Shown here: positions 52,338 to 62,240 of the stretch, piece by piece
How the letters are laid out: every line of letters begins with the position of its first letter
How positions within the stretch are numbered: the stretch's first letter is position 1
DNA from: Verrucomicrobiales bacterium
GTDB taxonomy: Bacteria > Verrucomicrobiota > Verrucomicrobiia > Verrucomicrobiales > DEV007
NCBI GenBank assembly: GCA_029213005.1
Contig: JARGPI010000006.1
Location: 1-64,000 of the forward strand
Length of the DNA: 64,000 nucleotides
Reading direction: 5' to 3'
Translations under genes and position numbers: made by a program
The notes under the pieces: model-generated
The model's input: only the letters and a program-made list of their open reading frames with translations
What the model was told of the DNA's origin: nothing
The model's database searches: none

Positions 52338-53288
52338 TTAGTCGTCCCGATCGCTCTTGGTTATTTCACGGAACAAATCATCAAGTCTTCCGGGATCAAC
52401 GCTCAGTTCAACGACGTTAAGACCCTTGTCTTTGCAGAATTTAAAAACGGCGGCGTTCAATTTATGGGATTTCCCTTTTGCCGGGGAAACCCGTGCGTTG
52501 ATACCGTCACCATCCGCTTCGAGCACTTCGACCTTGCCGACTTCAGCCAGCTTCTCGAGCTCTTTCTGAATGGTCTTACCCGCCAGGCCGGTAGCCCGTA
52601 AATTAATCCGCCCGGCGCTTGAAGCTTTTGCCTTCAGCTCATCCGGAGTTCCATCCGCAATGATCTTTCCGCGGTCGATAATAATAGCGCGGGTGCATAC
52701 CGCCTCCACTTCTTCCAGAATGTGGGTCGAGAAGATAATCGCCTTCTCCTTACCCATCCGCTTGATCAGCGCACGAACTTCGTGCTTCTGGTTGGGATCC
52801 AAACCATCCGTTGGCTCATCGAGAATCAAAACTTCCGGATCGTGAATAATGGATTGTGCCAGACAGGTACGATGACGGAAACCTTTGGAGAGCGTATCGA
52901 CGCTCTGATGCCTGACCTTTTCAAGAAAACAGGTCGAGATCGCTTTATCTACCGCTCTATCAAGTTCTTCACTGGGCACCTGTCTCATTTCCGCGCAGAA
53001 ACGAAGGAAACCCTCTACCGTCATGTCCGAGTAGAGCGGGGCCGCTTCCGGAAGATACCCGATTTTCGATTTTGCTGTAATCTCGTCATCGACAATGTCA
53101 GCACCGCCGATCGATACCCAACCATCCGAGGGAGGGAGATAACCCGTCACCATCCGCATGGTGGTCGACTTTCCAGCACCGTTAGGTCCGAGGAAACCGA
53201 GGACTTCCCCTTTCTTCACTTCGAATGTCACCCCGGCGACCGCTACTTTCGGGCCGAAATTCTTACGTAGGCCTTTTACCTTTATCAT
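52338..53288 (-). CDS. ABC transporter ATP-binding protein (GldA-type)
   Basis: A 316-residue ATPase with Walker A GPNGAGKST, signature LSKGFRHR (a variant of LSGGQ), Walker B VLILDEPTDGLDP and STHILEEVE at the switch region. The C-terminal extension (about 225-316) is a DUF4162-like domain as in GldA and NatA-type ATPases. First gene of the four-gene ABC unit. ATG at 53288. Confidence 0.88.
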   Translation of the reverse strand: MIKVKGLRKNFGPKVAVAGVTFEVKKGEVLGFLGPNGAGKSTTMRMVTGYLPPSDGWVSIGGADIVDDEITAKSKIGYLPEAAPLYSDMTVEGFLRFCAEMRQVPSEELDRAVDKAISTCFLEKVRHQSVDTLSKGFRHRTCLAQSIIHDPEVLILDEPTDGLDPNQKHEVRALIKRMGKEKAIIFSTHILEEVEAVCTRAIIIDRGKIIADGTPDELKAKASSAGRINLRATGLAGKTIQKELEKLAEVGKVEVLEADGDGINARVSPAKGKSHKLNAAVFKFCKDKGLNVVELSVDPGRLDDLFREITKSDRDD

Positions 53289-53439
53289 GATGAAAACAGT
53301 GGTGTTTTTGAGCTATTTACAGTTTTTCTTGGTTGTTATAATTAAACTGCAGTTGAGAGCTTGTATCTGTGTCAGAATGACCAATTTCGCAAGAAAAATT
53401 TACATTGTGAAATAGCCTATTCAGGGGCAGGTAGTCTGG

Positions 53440-54198
53440 ATGAAACTGATTAGCTGGAATGTAAACGGAATAAGGGCTGCCATAGGGAAAGGGTTCTTTG
53501 ATTTTGTGAACTCCCACAACCCGGATGTTCTTCTTTTACAGGAAGTTAAGGCGATGCAGGAGCAGGTGGAATTCCCTCCGGGTTTCAATTATTTGGTGGA
53601 GTGGAACCCGGCCGTTAAAAAGGGCTATTCCGGAGTGGCTGCCTTTTCAAAAACTGAACCAATCAGCGTTGGGCGTGGTCTCGGAATCGAAGAACACGAT
53701 CAGGAAGGCCGGGTTTTGACACTCGAATATCCCGACTTCTACCTCGTGAACGTCTATACTCCGAATTCTCAAAACGAACTGAGACGCCTCCCCTACCGTC
53801 TCACCTGGGATCTCGCTTTCCGGGAGCATCTCAAATCGCTCGAAGCGATCAAACCTGTGATTTTCTGCGGAGATTTGAACGTGGCACATAACGAAATCGA
53901 CCTCGCCCGCCCCAAAACGAACCGGAAAAGCGCCGGATTCAGTGATGAAGAGCGCGCCAGTTTCACTGAGTTACTCGACTCCGGATTTATCGATACCTTC
54001 CGCCATTTCTATCCCGATGAAACGGACCGTTATTCGTGGTGGAGCTACCGGGCCGGAGCCAGAGGCAAAAATGTCGGGTGGAGAATTGACTACTTTGGAG
54101 TCTCAGCCTCGATGATCGACCGGGTGGAGTCCGCAGCGATTCACTCCGATGTGATGGGTTCCGATCACTGCCCTGTCGAGCTCGTATTGAAGAAGTGA
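53440..54198 (+). CDS. xth: Exodeoxyribonuclease III
   Basis: A 252-residue exonuclease III/AP endonuclease of the EEP superfamily. [13 protein letters not shown] carries the metal-site asparagine; LLLQEVKA the metal-binding glutamate; [13 protein letters not shown] (here [13 protein letters not shown]) the aspartate-asparagine pair; [21 protein letters not shown] and GSDHCPVEL the C-terminal catalytic Asp-His. Together with nth it supplies base-excision repair. ATG at 53440. Its 3' end overlaps the convergent trpF by 34 bases. Confidence 0.93.
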   Translation: MKLISWNVNGIRAAIGKGFFDFVNSHNPDVLLLQEVKAMQEQVEFPPGFNYLVEWNPAVKKGYSGVAAFSKTEPISVGRGLGIEEHDQEGRVLTLEYPDFYLVNVYTPNSQNELRRLPYRLTWDLAFREHLKSLEAIKPVIFCGDLNVAHNEIDLARPKTNRKSAGFSDEERASFTELLDSGFIDTFRHFYPDETDRYSWWSYRAGARGKNVGWRIDYFGVSASMIDRVESAAIHSDVMGSDHCPVELVLKK

Positions 54199-54842
54199 CG
54201 GGAATTCTCGATAAACTGGCGACACCGCTCGAGGTCCTTAATCCCCGGCGAAACCTCCACTCCGCTGGCGACATCTACCCCGGCGGGATGGACCTGAGCG
54301 ATCGCGCTTCCGACATTGCCCGGATTGAGCCCTCCCGCGAGAACGACCTCCCGGTCATAAAACTGCTTCACCGCTTCAGCACCGAGAGCCCAGTCCATTT
54401 GCTCCCCGCTTCCACCGTATTCCGTTGGTGCGTAGGCATCCAGTAAGAGCGGTCCCTCAAATCTCGCGGCGAGTGCCAAACTGTCGCGATTTTTCACGCC
54501 GAGAGCTTTGAAGACGTTTAGCCCCAGGTTTTGCAATTCAGCGACAAATTCCGGGGTTTCATCGCCATGAAGTTGAGCCCAATCGATAAAGTTCTTTTCC
54601 AGCAATTCGGTCAGCGTCTCTTTATCTGCATTTACAAAAACCCCGATTCGGAGCGTCCGTCCGGCGAGATTTTTGAGCCAGTCCGCATTAGCAGGGTCGA
54701 GAAAGCGTTTGGATTTCGGCCAAAAGTTAAAGCCGAGAGCATCCACTCCAAGATCTATGATCGCATCCGCCTGACTTTCAGTCGTAACCCCGCAAATCTT
54801 GGTTCGAACCTGATCGCCGCCGGAAAATAGAAATCGTTCCAT
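54165..54842 (-). CDS. trpF: Phosphoribosylanthranilate isomerase
   Basis: A 225-residue TIM-barrel enzyme of tryptophan biosynthesis that converts phosphoribosylanthranilate to its ribulose form. [15 protein letters not shown] carries the general-base cysteine; [40 protein letters not shown] and [11 protein letters not shown], and then [16 protein letters not shown], are the family motifs with the phosphate site. It has no other trp gene beside it. ATG at 54842; family members usually start nearer the KICG motif, so about ten residues may be extra. Confidence 0.93.
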   Translation of the reverse strand: MERFLFSGGDQVRTKICGVTTESQADAIIDLGVDALGFNFWPKSKRFLDPANADWLKNLAGRTLRIGVFVNADKETLTELLEKNFIDWAQLHGDETPEFVAELQNLGLNVFKALGVKNRDSLALAARFEGPLLLDAYAPTEYGGSGEQMDWALGAEAVKQFYDREVVLAGGLNPGNVGSAIAQVHPAGVDVASGVEVSPGIKDLERCRQFIENSRHFFNTSSTGQ

Positions 54843-54882
54843 TTTCGATCCTAACGCTCAACCTCCCCCAGATCAACCGGAC

Positions 54883-54917
54883 CGTACCCTGTACACTTCA
54901 AGACTGAACAGGGTACA
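54883..54917. repeat. Palindromic intergenic element, copy D
   Basis: CGTACCCTGTACA at 54883-54895 and TGAACAGGGTACA at 54905-54917, with a 9-base spacer, 3 bases after the SNF2 stop on the minus strand. CCCT arm first; one base change in each arm. It sits in the 78-base gap between the SNF2 gene and trpF. Confidence 0.8.
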
Positions 54918-54920
54918 ATT

Positions 54921-57620
54921 TCAACTAATGGGCCCGAACAACTCGCCAATCACATCGGGAGTGAGCGACAGTCCCTGCATCGCTCCCGACAGTAATCCTT
55001 CGGCGATGTTGCTCTTTTTCGCCTGCATCTGCTGGATGCGATCTTCAACGGTTCCCTGACAAATCAGCTTGTGAACGAACACCGGTTTATCCTGCCCGAT
55101 CCGATAAGCGCGGTCAGTTGCCTGATCTTCCACTGCCGGATTCCACCACGGATCGTAGTGAATCACATTGTCCGCTCCGGTCAAAGTCAGCCCGGTTCCC
55201 CCGGCTTTCAGCGAAATCAGAAACACCTCTCCCTCGCCCCCTTGAAATCGCTCGACCAGGGATTGGCGATCTTTGGTTTCCCCGGTGAGACGGAGATAGC
55301 TGCAGCCGATTTGTTTAAGGTGCGCTTCAATCAAACCGAGCATGGAGACAAACTGGGAAAAGATTAAAATCCGGTGTTTCTCCTGTCTCAAGGTATCGAG
55401 AAGTTCCACGAGGTAATCGAACTTCGCGGAACCTTCGTCAGCACCCTGTTTTAACAACTCGGGGTGACAGCAGATCTGGCGCAACTTCAGGAGCGCTTCG
55501 AGAAAAACGATTTGGTTCTCAATTCCCTGATCTTTCAGCGCCGCGCGAACCTGCCGATCCATCGTGGAGCGAACGGTTTCGTAGAGATCTTTCTGCGCGG
55601 TGTTCAGTTCGATGGTGTGGGCAATCTCGGTTTTGGGCGGCAGCTCTTTGGCCACGTCGTTCTTGGTGCGGCGGAGGATGAGCGGCCCGACACGCTTTGC
55701 GAGTAATTCACTCCGGGCTTTGCTTTTCTCTTTTTCAATCGGAGTTCGAAAGGTGGACTGAAACAGTTCCCGGCTCCCGAGAAATCCAGGCATCAAAAAA
55801 TGCATCAAACTCCAGAGTTCACCGAGATTATTCTCAATCGGGGTTCCGGAAAGACAAAGGCGATGGCGCGAGTCCAGTTGAGTGACGGCCCGGGTGGTTT
55901 GGGCAGCGTTGTTTTTGATATGCTGAGCTTCATCGAGAGCGAGGAGATGAAATTGGTGTCTCTGCAACTCCTCCAAATCCCGATACACAAGCGCGTAGGA
56001 GGTCATCACGATATCAAAATCCGGGATTTCGTGAAATCGCTGCTTCCGGCCCGCACCCTGCAGAATCAGTATCGAAAGACCCGGCGTAAACTTCGCCCCT
56101 TCCCGCTGCCAGTTTTCCACCACACTGGTCGGCGCCAACACCAGTGAAGGCAGCCCTCCACTGCGACCGGTTTCCTTTTCAGCAAGGATATGAGTCAGAG
56201 TTTGCAGGGTTTTGCCGAGTCCCATGTCGTCAGCAAGAATGCCGTTTAACCCGTGCGTGATCAAAAACTGCATCCAATGATACCCATCCAACTGGTATTG
56301 CCGAAGGGTCGCCTGAAGACCATCGGGAACCGGAACCCGCTCGATACCTGAAAAATCGGCGAGTTGTTTCGATAAATCTGCGACCTCCTGAGGAATATCG
56401 AGCGGCAGGTCGCTTTCCTCACCATCTTCATCCTGAGAAGCAGCCAACAGCGCCGCGTCCACTTTGCTCAACTTGATCGGACCTTCGGTGAATTTGAAAT
56501 CGAAAAGCTCGCCAAGGGTAATGAGGATCTTTCGAAAGCGGCCAATGGGAACCGCGATACCCCGTCCATCGGGGAGAAATACGAGAAACTCCTGACCGGG
56601 CGGCTTCGATTTGGTGTTTTCGAGAAACTGATTCTTTACCAAAGCCGCTAGAATCGGCTGGAGGTCAAACCGCTCTCCATCGACCTCGAACCCCGCAGAG
56701 AGGTGAAACCAGCCTTTTCCTTCTTCGACAATTTCGGCGTTCCAGTTTTCCGTTCGGAATAGAATCGGCTTAATCTGGACGTTGGAATCGTATTGAATCT
56801 CCCAGCCGGCCTTTTCCAGAGAAGGCCCCCATTCGACCCAGAACTTCTGCCAGAAAAGTTTCGGATGAGGAAAGCGCTGTTTGTCCGGAGCCCAAAGACG
56901 GCTGTCAAAATCGGGGAGCTGTAGCTTTTTCAGGGAGCGCGGAGGCTCCTCTGCACCGGGGAGGAAACCGAGGGTATCGAGATGACCGACCGCCTGACTT
57001 TCCTTCGGATAATTTCGCTGAATTTTTCCGCTCCCGGTATCAATCATCCCGAGTTGATTCCCGGTAGCAAGAGCCACTCGTTTCCCTCCGTAGGAAACAT
57101 AGGCTTTGGCAAACACATCGGGTAGCCAGGCCATCTCCTCCCCCTGAGGACGCCGTTCCACCCGGAGGATGAATCGGGGATCTTTGGGGTTTGAGAGCGG
57201 CACTTCCGCAAATAGCTCCGCTCCCGTCTGGACTTCTGCTTGCGAATCAATCACTTTCTCGACCTCGGGGGTTCCGCCGAAAGCCGCCTCGACCCGCGCA
57301 CCAGCTCCTTTTGTCAGATAATCGAAGATCGCTGCGGCGTGGACGCAATTCACCTTCATCGCACAGGTGCAATCCCCCTCAAACATCAAACCACCGGGCT
57401 CCGCCCAGAACACAAGCGCTGGCTTTGCCTGTTCCCCGCTTTTTTCGATCACCACCGCGGTGACCTCAGCATCACCGGTTTCGAGAAATTCGCCGGACAC
57501 CTGCTGAATCTGCTTCGCCCGGGCCAGTTTTGCACCGGCACTGACAACACCTCCGTCAAAAGCGGAATGCCACTCATTTTTACTGATAAACTCGGCAATA
57601 TCCTCGGTGGTCAGATCCAT
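54921..57620 (-). CDS. SNF2-family DEAD/DEAH helicase with SWIM zinc finger
   Basis: An 899-residue helicase. A SWIM zinc finger (CTCAMKVNCVH) lies at about residues 82-92. An N-terminal extension fills the region to about 440. Then come the SNF2 ATPase motifs: DDMGLGKTLQTL (Walker A), DEAQHIK, the motif III region SGTPIENNLGELWSLMHFL, the C-terminal helicase FSQFVSML, and SLKAGGTGLTL with DPWWNPAVEDQATDRAYRIGQ. It remodels DNA-protein complexes or assists repair or transcription. Bacterial RapA-like proteins differ; this is the SWIM-SNF2 type. Confidence 0.93.
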   Translation of the reverse strand: MDLTTEDIAEFISKNEWHSAFDGGVVSAGAKLARAKQIQQVSGEFLETGDAEVTAVVIEKSGEQAKPALVFWAEPGGLMFEGDCTCAMKVNCVHAAAIFDYLTKGAGARVEAAFGGTPEVEKVIDSQAEVQTGAELFAEVPLSNPKDPRFILRVERRPQGEEMAWLPDVFAKAYVSYGGKRVALATGNQLGMIDTGSGKIQRNYPKESQAVGHLDTLGFLPGAEEPPRSLKKLQLPDFDSRLWAPDKQRFPHPKLFWQKFWVEWGPSLEKAGWEIQYDSNVQIKPILFRTENWNAEIVEEGKGWFHLSAGFEVDGERFDLQPILAALVKNQFLENTKSKPPGQEFLVFLPDGRGIAVPIGRFRKILITLGELFDFKFTEGPIKLSKVDAALLAASQDEDGEESDLPLDIPQEVADLSKQLADFSGIERVPVPDGLQATLRQYQLDGYHWMQFLITHGLNGILADDMGLGKTLQTLTHILAEKETGRSGGLPSLVLAPTSVVENWQREGAKFTPGLSILILQGAGRKQRFHEIPDFDIVMTSYALVYRDLEELQRHQFHLLALDEAQHIKNNAAQTTRAVTQLDSRHRLCLSGTPIENNLGELWSLMHFLMPGFLGSRELFQSTFRTPIEKEKSKARSELLAKRVGPLILRRTKNDVAKELPPKTEIAHTIELNTAQKDLYETVRSTMDRQVRAALKDQGIENQIVFLEALLKLRQICCHPELLKQGADEGSAKFDYLVELLDTLRQEKHRILIFSQFVSMLGLIEAHLKQIGCSYLRLTGETKDRQSLVERFQGGEGEVFLISLKAGGTGLTLTGADNVIHYDPWWNPAVEDQATDRAYRIGQDKPVFVHKLICQGTVEDRIQQMQAKKSNIAEGLLSGAMQGLSLTPDVIGELFGPIS

Positions 57621-57721
57621 AATTGAATTCGCTAGCGCAAAACCCGGAATTATCGAGTGTGATTTCCGTGGTCCGGTTCGCGCCCTTGCGATTCTGCCAG
57701 CTATGCTATGATTTTTCCAAC

Positions 57722-58840
57722 ATGATTTCTCTGAAACGTTTCATTCCAATTTTGGCCGCAGCTCTGATCACACCGGCCTTCGCCGCACCAAAAACCGTCT
57801 ACTTCGGAACCGGAGGCAAAGGTTCCAAAGGCATCTACCGGGCAACTTTCAACGCCGACAACGGCAAACTAACCGATTCGGAAATCGCTGCGGAAATCGG
57901 ATCACCCGGATTTCTCGCCCTCCATCCCGATGGCGATAAGCTCTACGCGGTCGCTCGCTGGGATAAAACCAATGGAGTGATTGGTTATCAGATCAAAGCA
58001 AACGGCGATCTCGAACCGTTTACGAAAATGGGAAATCCTGACGGTGGCGGCGCACACATTGCCGTCCATCCATCCGGCAAATTCCTCCTCACAGCCCAGT
58101 ATGGTGGAGGTTCCACGGCGCTTTTCCCACTCGATGGATCCGGAAATCTCGGTGATGCTCAAATCACGGAGCACGAGGGAGGCTCAAAAGTGGTCGAAAA
58201 CCGCCAAAACTCCCCTCACCCGCACTGGTGCGGCTTTTCTCCAGACGGAAAATATGCGCTGGTTCCTGACTTAGGGCTCGATCAAATCGTGATTTACCAA
58301 ATCGATCTCGAAAAACCGTCGATCACGAAACACGGAGTTGGGCAATCGGTGCCCGGCGGAGGTCCCCGTCACATGAGATTTTCAGTCGACGGCAAGTTCA
58401 TCTACCTGCTGAACGAACTTTCACTCTCGGTCTCCACTTTTGCCTGGGATGCAGGCAAAGGCACCGCAGAACTGGTCAGCACAACACCTGCGATCAGTGA
58501 AGACACCAAAGCCGCTGAATCATTCAACTCAGCGGCGGAAATTCTGGTCCACCCAAGTGGAAACTTTGTTTATTCCTCCAACCGGGGCCATGACACGGTA
58601 ACCGTTTATCAGGCAGATCCCGCTACCGGGAAATTGGAAGTGATTCAAGTCCAGCCGATCCGCGGGGCTTTTCCGAGAAATATCAATCTCGATCCATCAG
58701 CGACCTGGTTGTTAGCTGCCGGGGCAGACTCCAACACCATTGCGGCGCACCGGATTGATCCGGAAACAGGAAAGTTGACCTATCAGCGGGGGGCGGTGAT
58801 TAATGTCCCGGCTCCAATTTGCATCCTGTTTGCAAAATAG
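57722..58840 (+). CDS. Secreted lactonase, 6-phosphogluconolactonase (YbhE/Pgl-like) family
   Basis: A 372-residue protein with a signal peptide ([21 protein letters not shown]). Seven-blade propeller repeats include [83 protein letters not shown] and [18 protein letters not shown], matching lactonase family 10. Family members hydrolyse 6-phosphogluconolactone or other lactones; with a signal peptide an extracytoplasmic sugar lactone is more likely. The start was chosen at the signal peptide; the frame extends upstream to 57623. Confidence 0.87.
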   Translation: MISLKRFIPILAAALITPAFAAPKTVYFGTGGKGSKGIYRATFNADNGKLTDSEIAAEIGSPGFLALHPDGDKLYAVARWDKTNGVIGYQIKANGDLEPFTKMGNPDGGGAHIAVHPSGKFLLTAQYGGGSTALFPLDGSGNLGDAQITEHEGGSKVVENRQNSPHPHWCGFSPDGKYALVPDLGLDQIVIYQIDLEKPSITKHGVGQSVPGGGPRHMRFSVDGKFIYLLNELSLSVSTFAWDAGKGTAELVSTTPAISEDTKAAESFNSAAEILVHPSGNFVYSSNRGHDTVTVYQADPATGKLEVIQVQPIRGAFPRNINLDPSATWLLAAGADSNTIAAHRIDPETGKLTYQRGAVINVPAPICILFAK

Positions 58841-59046
58841 CAGAGACCGAAGTGGGGAGTTAGTTTTCTACTTCAATTCGCGTAAAATGCCCTTGAGGTG
58901 AAATCGCATCTGTTGCCAGTTTCGGCAGGGGCATTTTAGGTGAAGAATTATTCTGTCTGTTTTAGTAAGATCCATAGTAATCTGACGAACCAACCCGACA
59001 GATAATTCTAAAATTTCCACACTCAGGACAACCACCGAAAAGCAGC

Positions 59047-59082
59047 AAAAAGGCGGCCCCTGCTGTCTTTACAGGAACCGCC
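59047..59082 (-). terminator. Rho-independent terminator
   Basis: On the minus strand GGCGG-TTCCTG pairs with CAGGGG-CCGCC and is followed by TTTTT (59051-59047). On the plus strand the T-tract is interrupted (TTCTTT), so it ends mainly minus-strand transcripts; these would be either the ftsY mRNA or the RNA candidate. Confidence 0.78.
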
Positions 59083-59215
59083 TTCTTTAGCCCGGTAACA
59101 CTCCTGGTGGGTTTTGGGGGCCCGAAACAGGATTAAGTTTACCGAGGGACAGCCTGTATACCACCACGCGACAGGCTGCATTTAATAGACGAGCCGCCGC
59201 GGGGTTTAATTAGAA
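59047..59215 (-). ncRNA. Candidate structured non-coding RNA
   Basis: About 169 bases on the minus strand ending at the terminator. Stems: CAGCCTGT / ACAGGCTG (59150-59157 with 59171-59178), and an elongated stem of CGGTAA with TTACCG plus TCCTG with CAGGA (59093-59144). Neither 4.5S, tmRNA nor RNase P signatures were found; the elongated stem could be a 6S-type fold, but this is not shown. The 5' end is estimated. Confidence 0.35.
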
Positions 59216-59259
59216 ATTTTGCCTTTTTTCAAAAAATTCCCGAAAGAGAACCGCAGACC

Positions 59260-60108
59260 TTATAAAATCGATTCCACGAATTCCCGGGAATTGAATTCCG
59301 TGAAGTCCTCGACTTTTTCGCCGGTTCCAATAAACCGCGTGGGAATGCCTAAATCGTGTTTGATCGCAACCAGACTGCCCCCTTTTCCGGAGCCATCCAG
59401 CTTGGTCACGATCACTCCGCTGAGGTCCAGTGCGGCATGGAACTCCTTGGTTTGAATAACGGCGTTTGACCCGGTGGTCGCATCGACCACAATCCACTTT
59501 TCATGCGGAGCGGTATCGTCCTGCTTCGCTATGGTTCGCTCAATTTTTTTGAGCTCCTCCATCAGGTTATGTCGGGTGTGAAGGCGGCCCGCTGTGTCAC
59601 AGATCAAATATTCTATCCCTGAGTTGATCGCACTCTTGTGAGCATCGAAACAAACGGCGGACGGATCTCCCTGATATTGAGTTTTTACGATAGGGACATC
59701 GACACGCTCAGCCCAAATCGAAAGCTGCTCGATCGCTGCCGCCCGGAAAGTGTCAGCAGCCGCCAGCATCACCGAATCCCCCCGGTTTTTCAGGTAGGAA
59801 GCGAGTTTCGCAATCGAAGTGGTCTTCCCGACCCCGTTCACACCGGCGACCAGAATCACCGTGGGCTTGCCGTCGGGACGTTTGGGCGGCACAGCGACAT
59901 CTTCGCCCAAAATTTCGCAAATATGCTCCCTGCAAACCTCCACCACGCTGTCGGCGTCGATTTTTCCTTTGCGACCCTGAAGATCGTCAACAATTTCTGT
60001 GGTCAGTCGAATGCCTAGATCCCCTGCAATCAGTGACTCCTCAAGGTCATCCCAGTCGATATCTCCGGAGCCTTTGAATCGATCGATTAAATTGGAAAAA
60101 AGTCCCAT
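59260..60108 (-). CDS. ftsY: Signal recognition particle receptor FtsY
   Basis: A 282-residue SRP-receptor GTPase. GVNGVGKTTSIAKLA is the P-loop, DTFRAAAIEQL the G2 region, DTAGRLHTRHNLMEEL the G3 motif, TKLDGSGKGG the G4 motif and FIGTGEKVEDFTEF the C-terminal NG end. The protein consists of the NG core alone, lacking the long acidic A domain of E. coli FtsY, as in many bacteria. ATG at 60108. nusB ends 6 bases before it on the same strand. Confidence 0.94.
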   Translation of the reverse strand: MGLFSNLIDRFKGSGDIDWDDLEESLIAGDLGIRLTTEIVDDLQGRKGKIDADSVVEVCREHICEILGEDVAVPPKRPDGKPTVILVAGVNGVGKTTSIAKLASYLKNRGDSVMLAAADTFRAAAIEQLSIWAERVDVPIVKTQYQGDPSAVCFDAHKSAINSGIEYLICDTAGRLHTRHNLMEELKKIERTIAKQDDTAPHEKWIVVDATTGSNAVIQTKEFHAALDLSGVIVTKLDGSGKGGSLVAIKHDLGIPTRFIGTGEKVEDFTEFNSREFVESIL

Positions 60109-60114
60109 GATTAA

Positions 60115-60546
60115 TTAAGCGTCGTTTTTGTCAGAATCTTTCAAGATACGATCTAAAACCCCGTTCACAAACTTTGGTGAATCTTCTGTCCCGAATCGCT
60201 TTGCAATTTCAATCGCTTCGTTAATCGCCGCCTGGGGTGGAATATAGTCGGCGAAACGCATCTCATACACACCGAGTCTGAGAATGTTCCTGTCAACCGG
60301 GGTTAAACGCTCCATTCTGAAATTCTCCAGAGAGCCTGAAATCGAGGCATCGATCTCTTCCTGATGTTCGCGAACACCGAGGATCAGCTCCTCCGCAAAC
60401 GCCTGAACCTTTGGTTTGGCATCTCTCAGATTCCAGAAAAGTTCAAAAATATCTTTATCGGATTCCGCTTCCCCGAGGGATTCGTGACCGAAAAGATATT
60501 GGACTGCGGCTTCGCGGCCGTCTCGACGTGGACTGGGCTTGGGCAT
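60115..60546 (-). CDS. nusB: Transcription antitermination factor NusB
   Basis: A 143-residue all-helical protein that binds the boxA RNA with NusE. The signature pieces are RRDGREAAVQYLFGHE, PVDRNILRLGVYEM and PPQAAINEAIEIAKRFGTEDSPKFVNGVLDRI. Normal length for the family. It is directly upstream of ftsY (6 bases), a pair also seen in other Verrucomicrobiota. ATG at 60546. Confidence 0.94.
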   Translation of the reverse strand: MPKPSPRRDGREAAVQYLFGHESLGEAESDKDIFELFWNLRDAKPKVQAFAEELILGVREHQEEIDASISGSLENFRMERLTPVDRNILRLGVYEMRFADYIPPQAAINEAIEIAKRFGTEDSPKFVNGVLDRILKDSDKNDA

Positions 60547-60613
60547 TTTGAAGGACCTTCACGATCCCTTACACGCAACCGGCCAAACGGCAAGTGTAGG
60601 TTAACGAGTCAGC

Positions 60614-61318
60614 CTATTTATTGGCTGATTGGAACACCCCGCTCGGGGTAATAACCCGGATCACTTCCCGTTTTTTGGGAGCAGCTTTACCTGAAACGGT
60701 AATTTCTCTAACACTGGCTCCGTAGAGCAGATTAACCGGTTTGCCATCCGTGCCCCTCGAGCTGGACATCGACTGGCGATCCGATCTGTGCCAGACACTC
60801 CGTAAAATGATTCCGGTCTCAGCTGAAATATAATGAATTCCCACCGAGCGACCGGCGGGATCCAACATATTAACCATCCAGACTGGCTCGTGGTTCTGAT
60901 CGCGACAGCGGAGTTGATAATGAACCGAATCGTAGGCCATTTTGGCATCCAAAGCGAGCTCCTCGGCAAGTTCGAAAGCCAAATCCGAATCTACCCGTAA
61001 ACGTCCGCGGTTGATCGGGACGTCGGGAATGTCCTGAAAAGGCAGGTTCCGCATCTTGCGACTCCCTTTGATTTCACCGTCGCTGATCACATATTCGTGT
61101 AGATAATCTTCGGAATTGGGATCTTTCGCCAGCACAAGCCATTGTTGGGGTTGATCCTGTCCATAAAATCCGGTAATTCCAACCACGATCTGATTGGCAG
61201 GTTTCACCTTTAGAAATGCATCCAACGAGGGTATACCGGACGCATACCTTTCGGGCGTAGCATTCGATAAGGCCGTCAATAAGGACCAGCTTATGATTGC
61301 TATAAATAAAATTCGCAT
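60614..61318 (-). CDS. Secreted hypothetical protein
   Basis: A 234-residue protein with a signal peptide (about 1-20: RILFIAIISWSLLTALSNA). A helix-strand module (LAFELAEELALDAKMAYDSVHYQLRCRDQNHEPVWMVNML, then GIHYISAETGIILRS) resembles a PepSY-type domain, but the match is by eye only. The C-terminal region is basic. Function unknown. It ends 67 bases beyond nusB's start on the same strand and has its own A+T-rich upstream region. Confidence 0.6.
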   Translation of the reverse strand: MRILFIAIISWSLLTALSNATPERYASGIPSLDAFLKVKPANQIVVGITGFYGQDQPQQWLVLAKDPNSEDYLHEYVISDGEIKGSRKMRNLPFQDIPDVPINRGRLRVDSDLAFELAEELALDAKMAYDSVHYQLRCRDQNHEPVWMVNMLDPAGRSVGIHYISAETGIILRSVWHRSDRQSMSSSRGTDGKPVNLLYGASVREITVSGKAAPKKREVIRVITPSGVFQSANK

Positions 61319-61415
61319 AATTTTCAGGACTGACTAGACGTCAATATTAAAGTTAATAATAAATTACGCTTTTCTTATTAATTCACAATTAATAATTTTA
61401 AAATTATTTAAATTT

Positions 61416-62240
61416 ATGCTTAAAAAACCGAACGCTGCGCTGTTGATTCTGGGACATGGATCGACAGAAAACCCGGATTCCTCTCAACCAACCTGGGAGA
61501 TATCCGATGCGATTCGCGAGATGAACTGCTTTTCAAGCGTACACTGCGCGTTCTGGAAGGAAGAGCCCAGTTTTCGTCAAATTTTTGCGGCAATTGAAGA
61601 AAAGGAGATCTATGTCGTTCCAAATTTTATCAGCGAAGGTTATTTCACTCGCCAGGTACTGCCCAGAGAGCTCGAAATCAGCGGCCCAACCACCGTCACA
61701 GCTGAGGGTAAAACAATTCATTATTGCGATCCCGTGGGCATCCACCCGTCAATGACAGACCTCCTCGCCAAGCGGGCTCTGGAATTACTTGGCGAAGCCC
61801 CGTCTCTGGACGAAACCGCGCTGATAATTGTCGGACACGGAACCGGTTTAAATAAGAAATCAACTGATGCTATCAAAGACCAGGTCACTCGCCTTAGGGA
61901 AAGCGGCCATGAATTCGGGGAAATTATTGATGCCTATATGGAAGAGGCGCCCTTTATCTCTGACTGGCGCACGCTGACCCAATGTCCTACCGTTGTGGTT
62001 GTCCCTTTTTTCATCGCGGATGGTCTCCACAGTTTTCAGGATATACCGGTAATGCTGGGCATTGTTGCGGAACCCACGGCCGCCGCCAGTCAACTGTCAT
62101 CGTTCCCGGAAAATCCTCATAATTTCGGTAACCGCCAGCTCTTTTACAGCCGGGCAATCGGAACGGAACCATCAATGGCCCAAGTAATCCTCGACCAGGT
62201 TAAACATTTCGATGATCATATCCAAAATGAAGCTGCTTAA
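61416..62240 (+). CDS. CbiX-type chelatase-like protein, double domain
   Basis: A 274-residue cytoplasmic protein with two CbiX-like halves. The first begins LLILGHGSTENPDSSQ; the second has ALIIVGHGTGLNKKST, both with the His of the chelatase active site (LGHGS and VGHGT). It resembles the sirohydrochlorin chelatase domain of DR2241-type proteins. The preceding 97 bases are A+T-rich and probably hold its promoter. The Fe-S protein follows with a 14-base overlap. Whether it inserts cobalt, nickel or iron cannot be told. Confidence 0.82.
   Translation: MLKKPNAALLILGHGSTENPDSSQPTWEISDAIREMNCFSSVHCAFWKEEPSFRQIFAAIEEKEIYVVPNFISEGYFTRQVLPRELEISGPTTVTAEGKTIHYCDPVGIHPSMTDLLAKRALELLGEAPSLDETALIIVGHGTGLNKKSTDAIKDQVTRLRESGHEFGEIIDAYMEEAPFISDWRTLTQCPTVVVVPFFIADGLHSFQDIPVMLGIVAEPTAAASQLSSFPENPHNFGNRQLFYSRAIGTEPSMAQVILDQVKHFDDHIQNEAA

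Larger units (their letters stand above)
58841..59259. other. Large structured gap between convergent genes
   Basis: A 419-base gap between the lactonase (plus) and ftsY (minus). It contains a stem at about 58880-58941 (AAAATGCCC with GGGCATTTT), a strong hairpin terminator, and two further hairpins (59093-59144 and 59149-59178). No protein-coding frame. A non-coding RNA gene is the best explanation; see the separate entry. Confidence 0.55.

Noticed and set aside
48126..53288. Gliding motility cluster
   Set aside because: GldA/F/G-like ABC genes occur in many non-gliding bacteria, and none of the gliding motor or adhesin genes is here.
59047..59215. 4.5S RNA, tmRNA or RNase P
   Set aside because: None of the diagnostic loops or tag/T-arm sequences were found; left as an unassigned RNA candidate.
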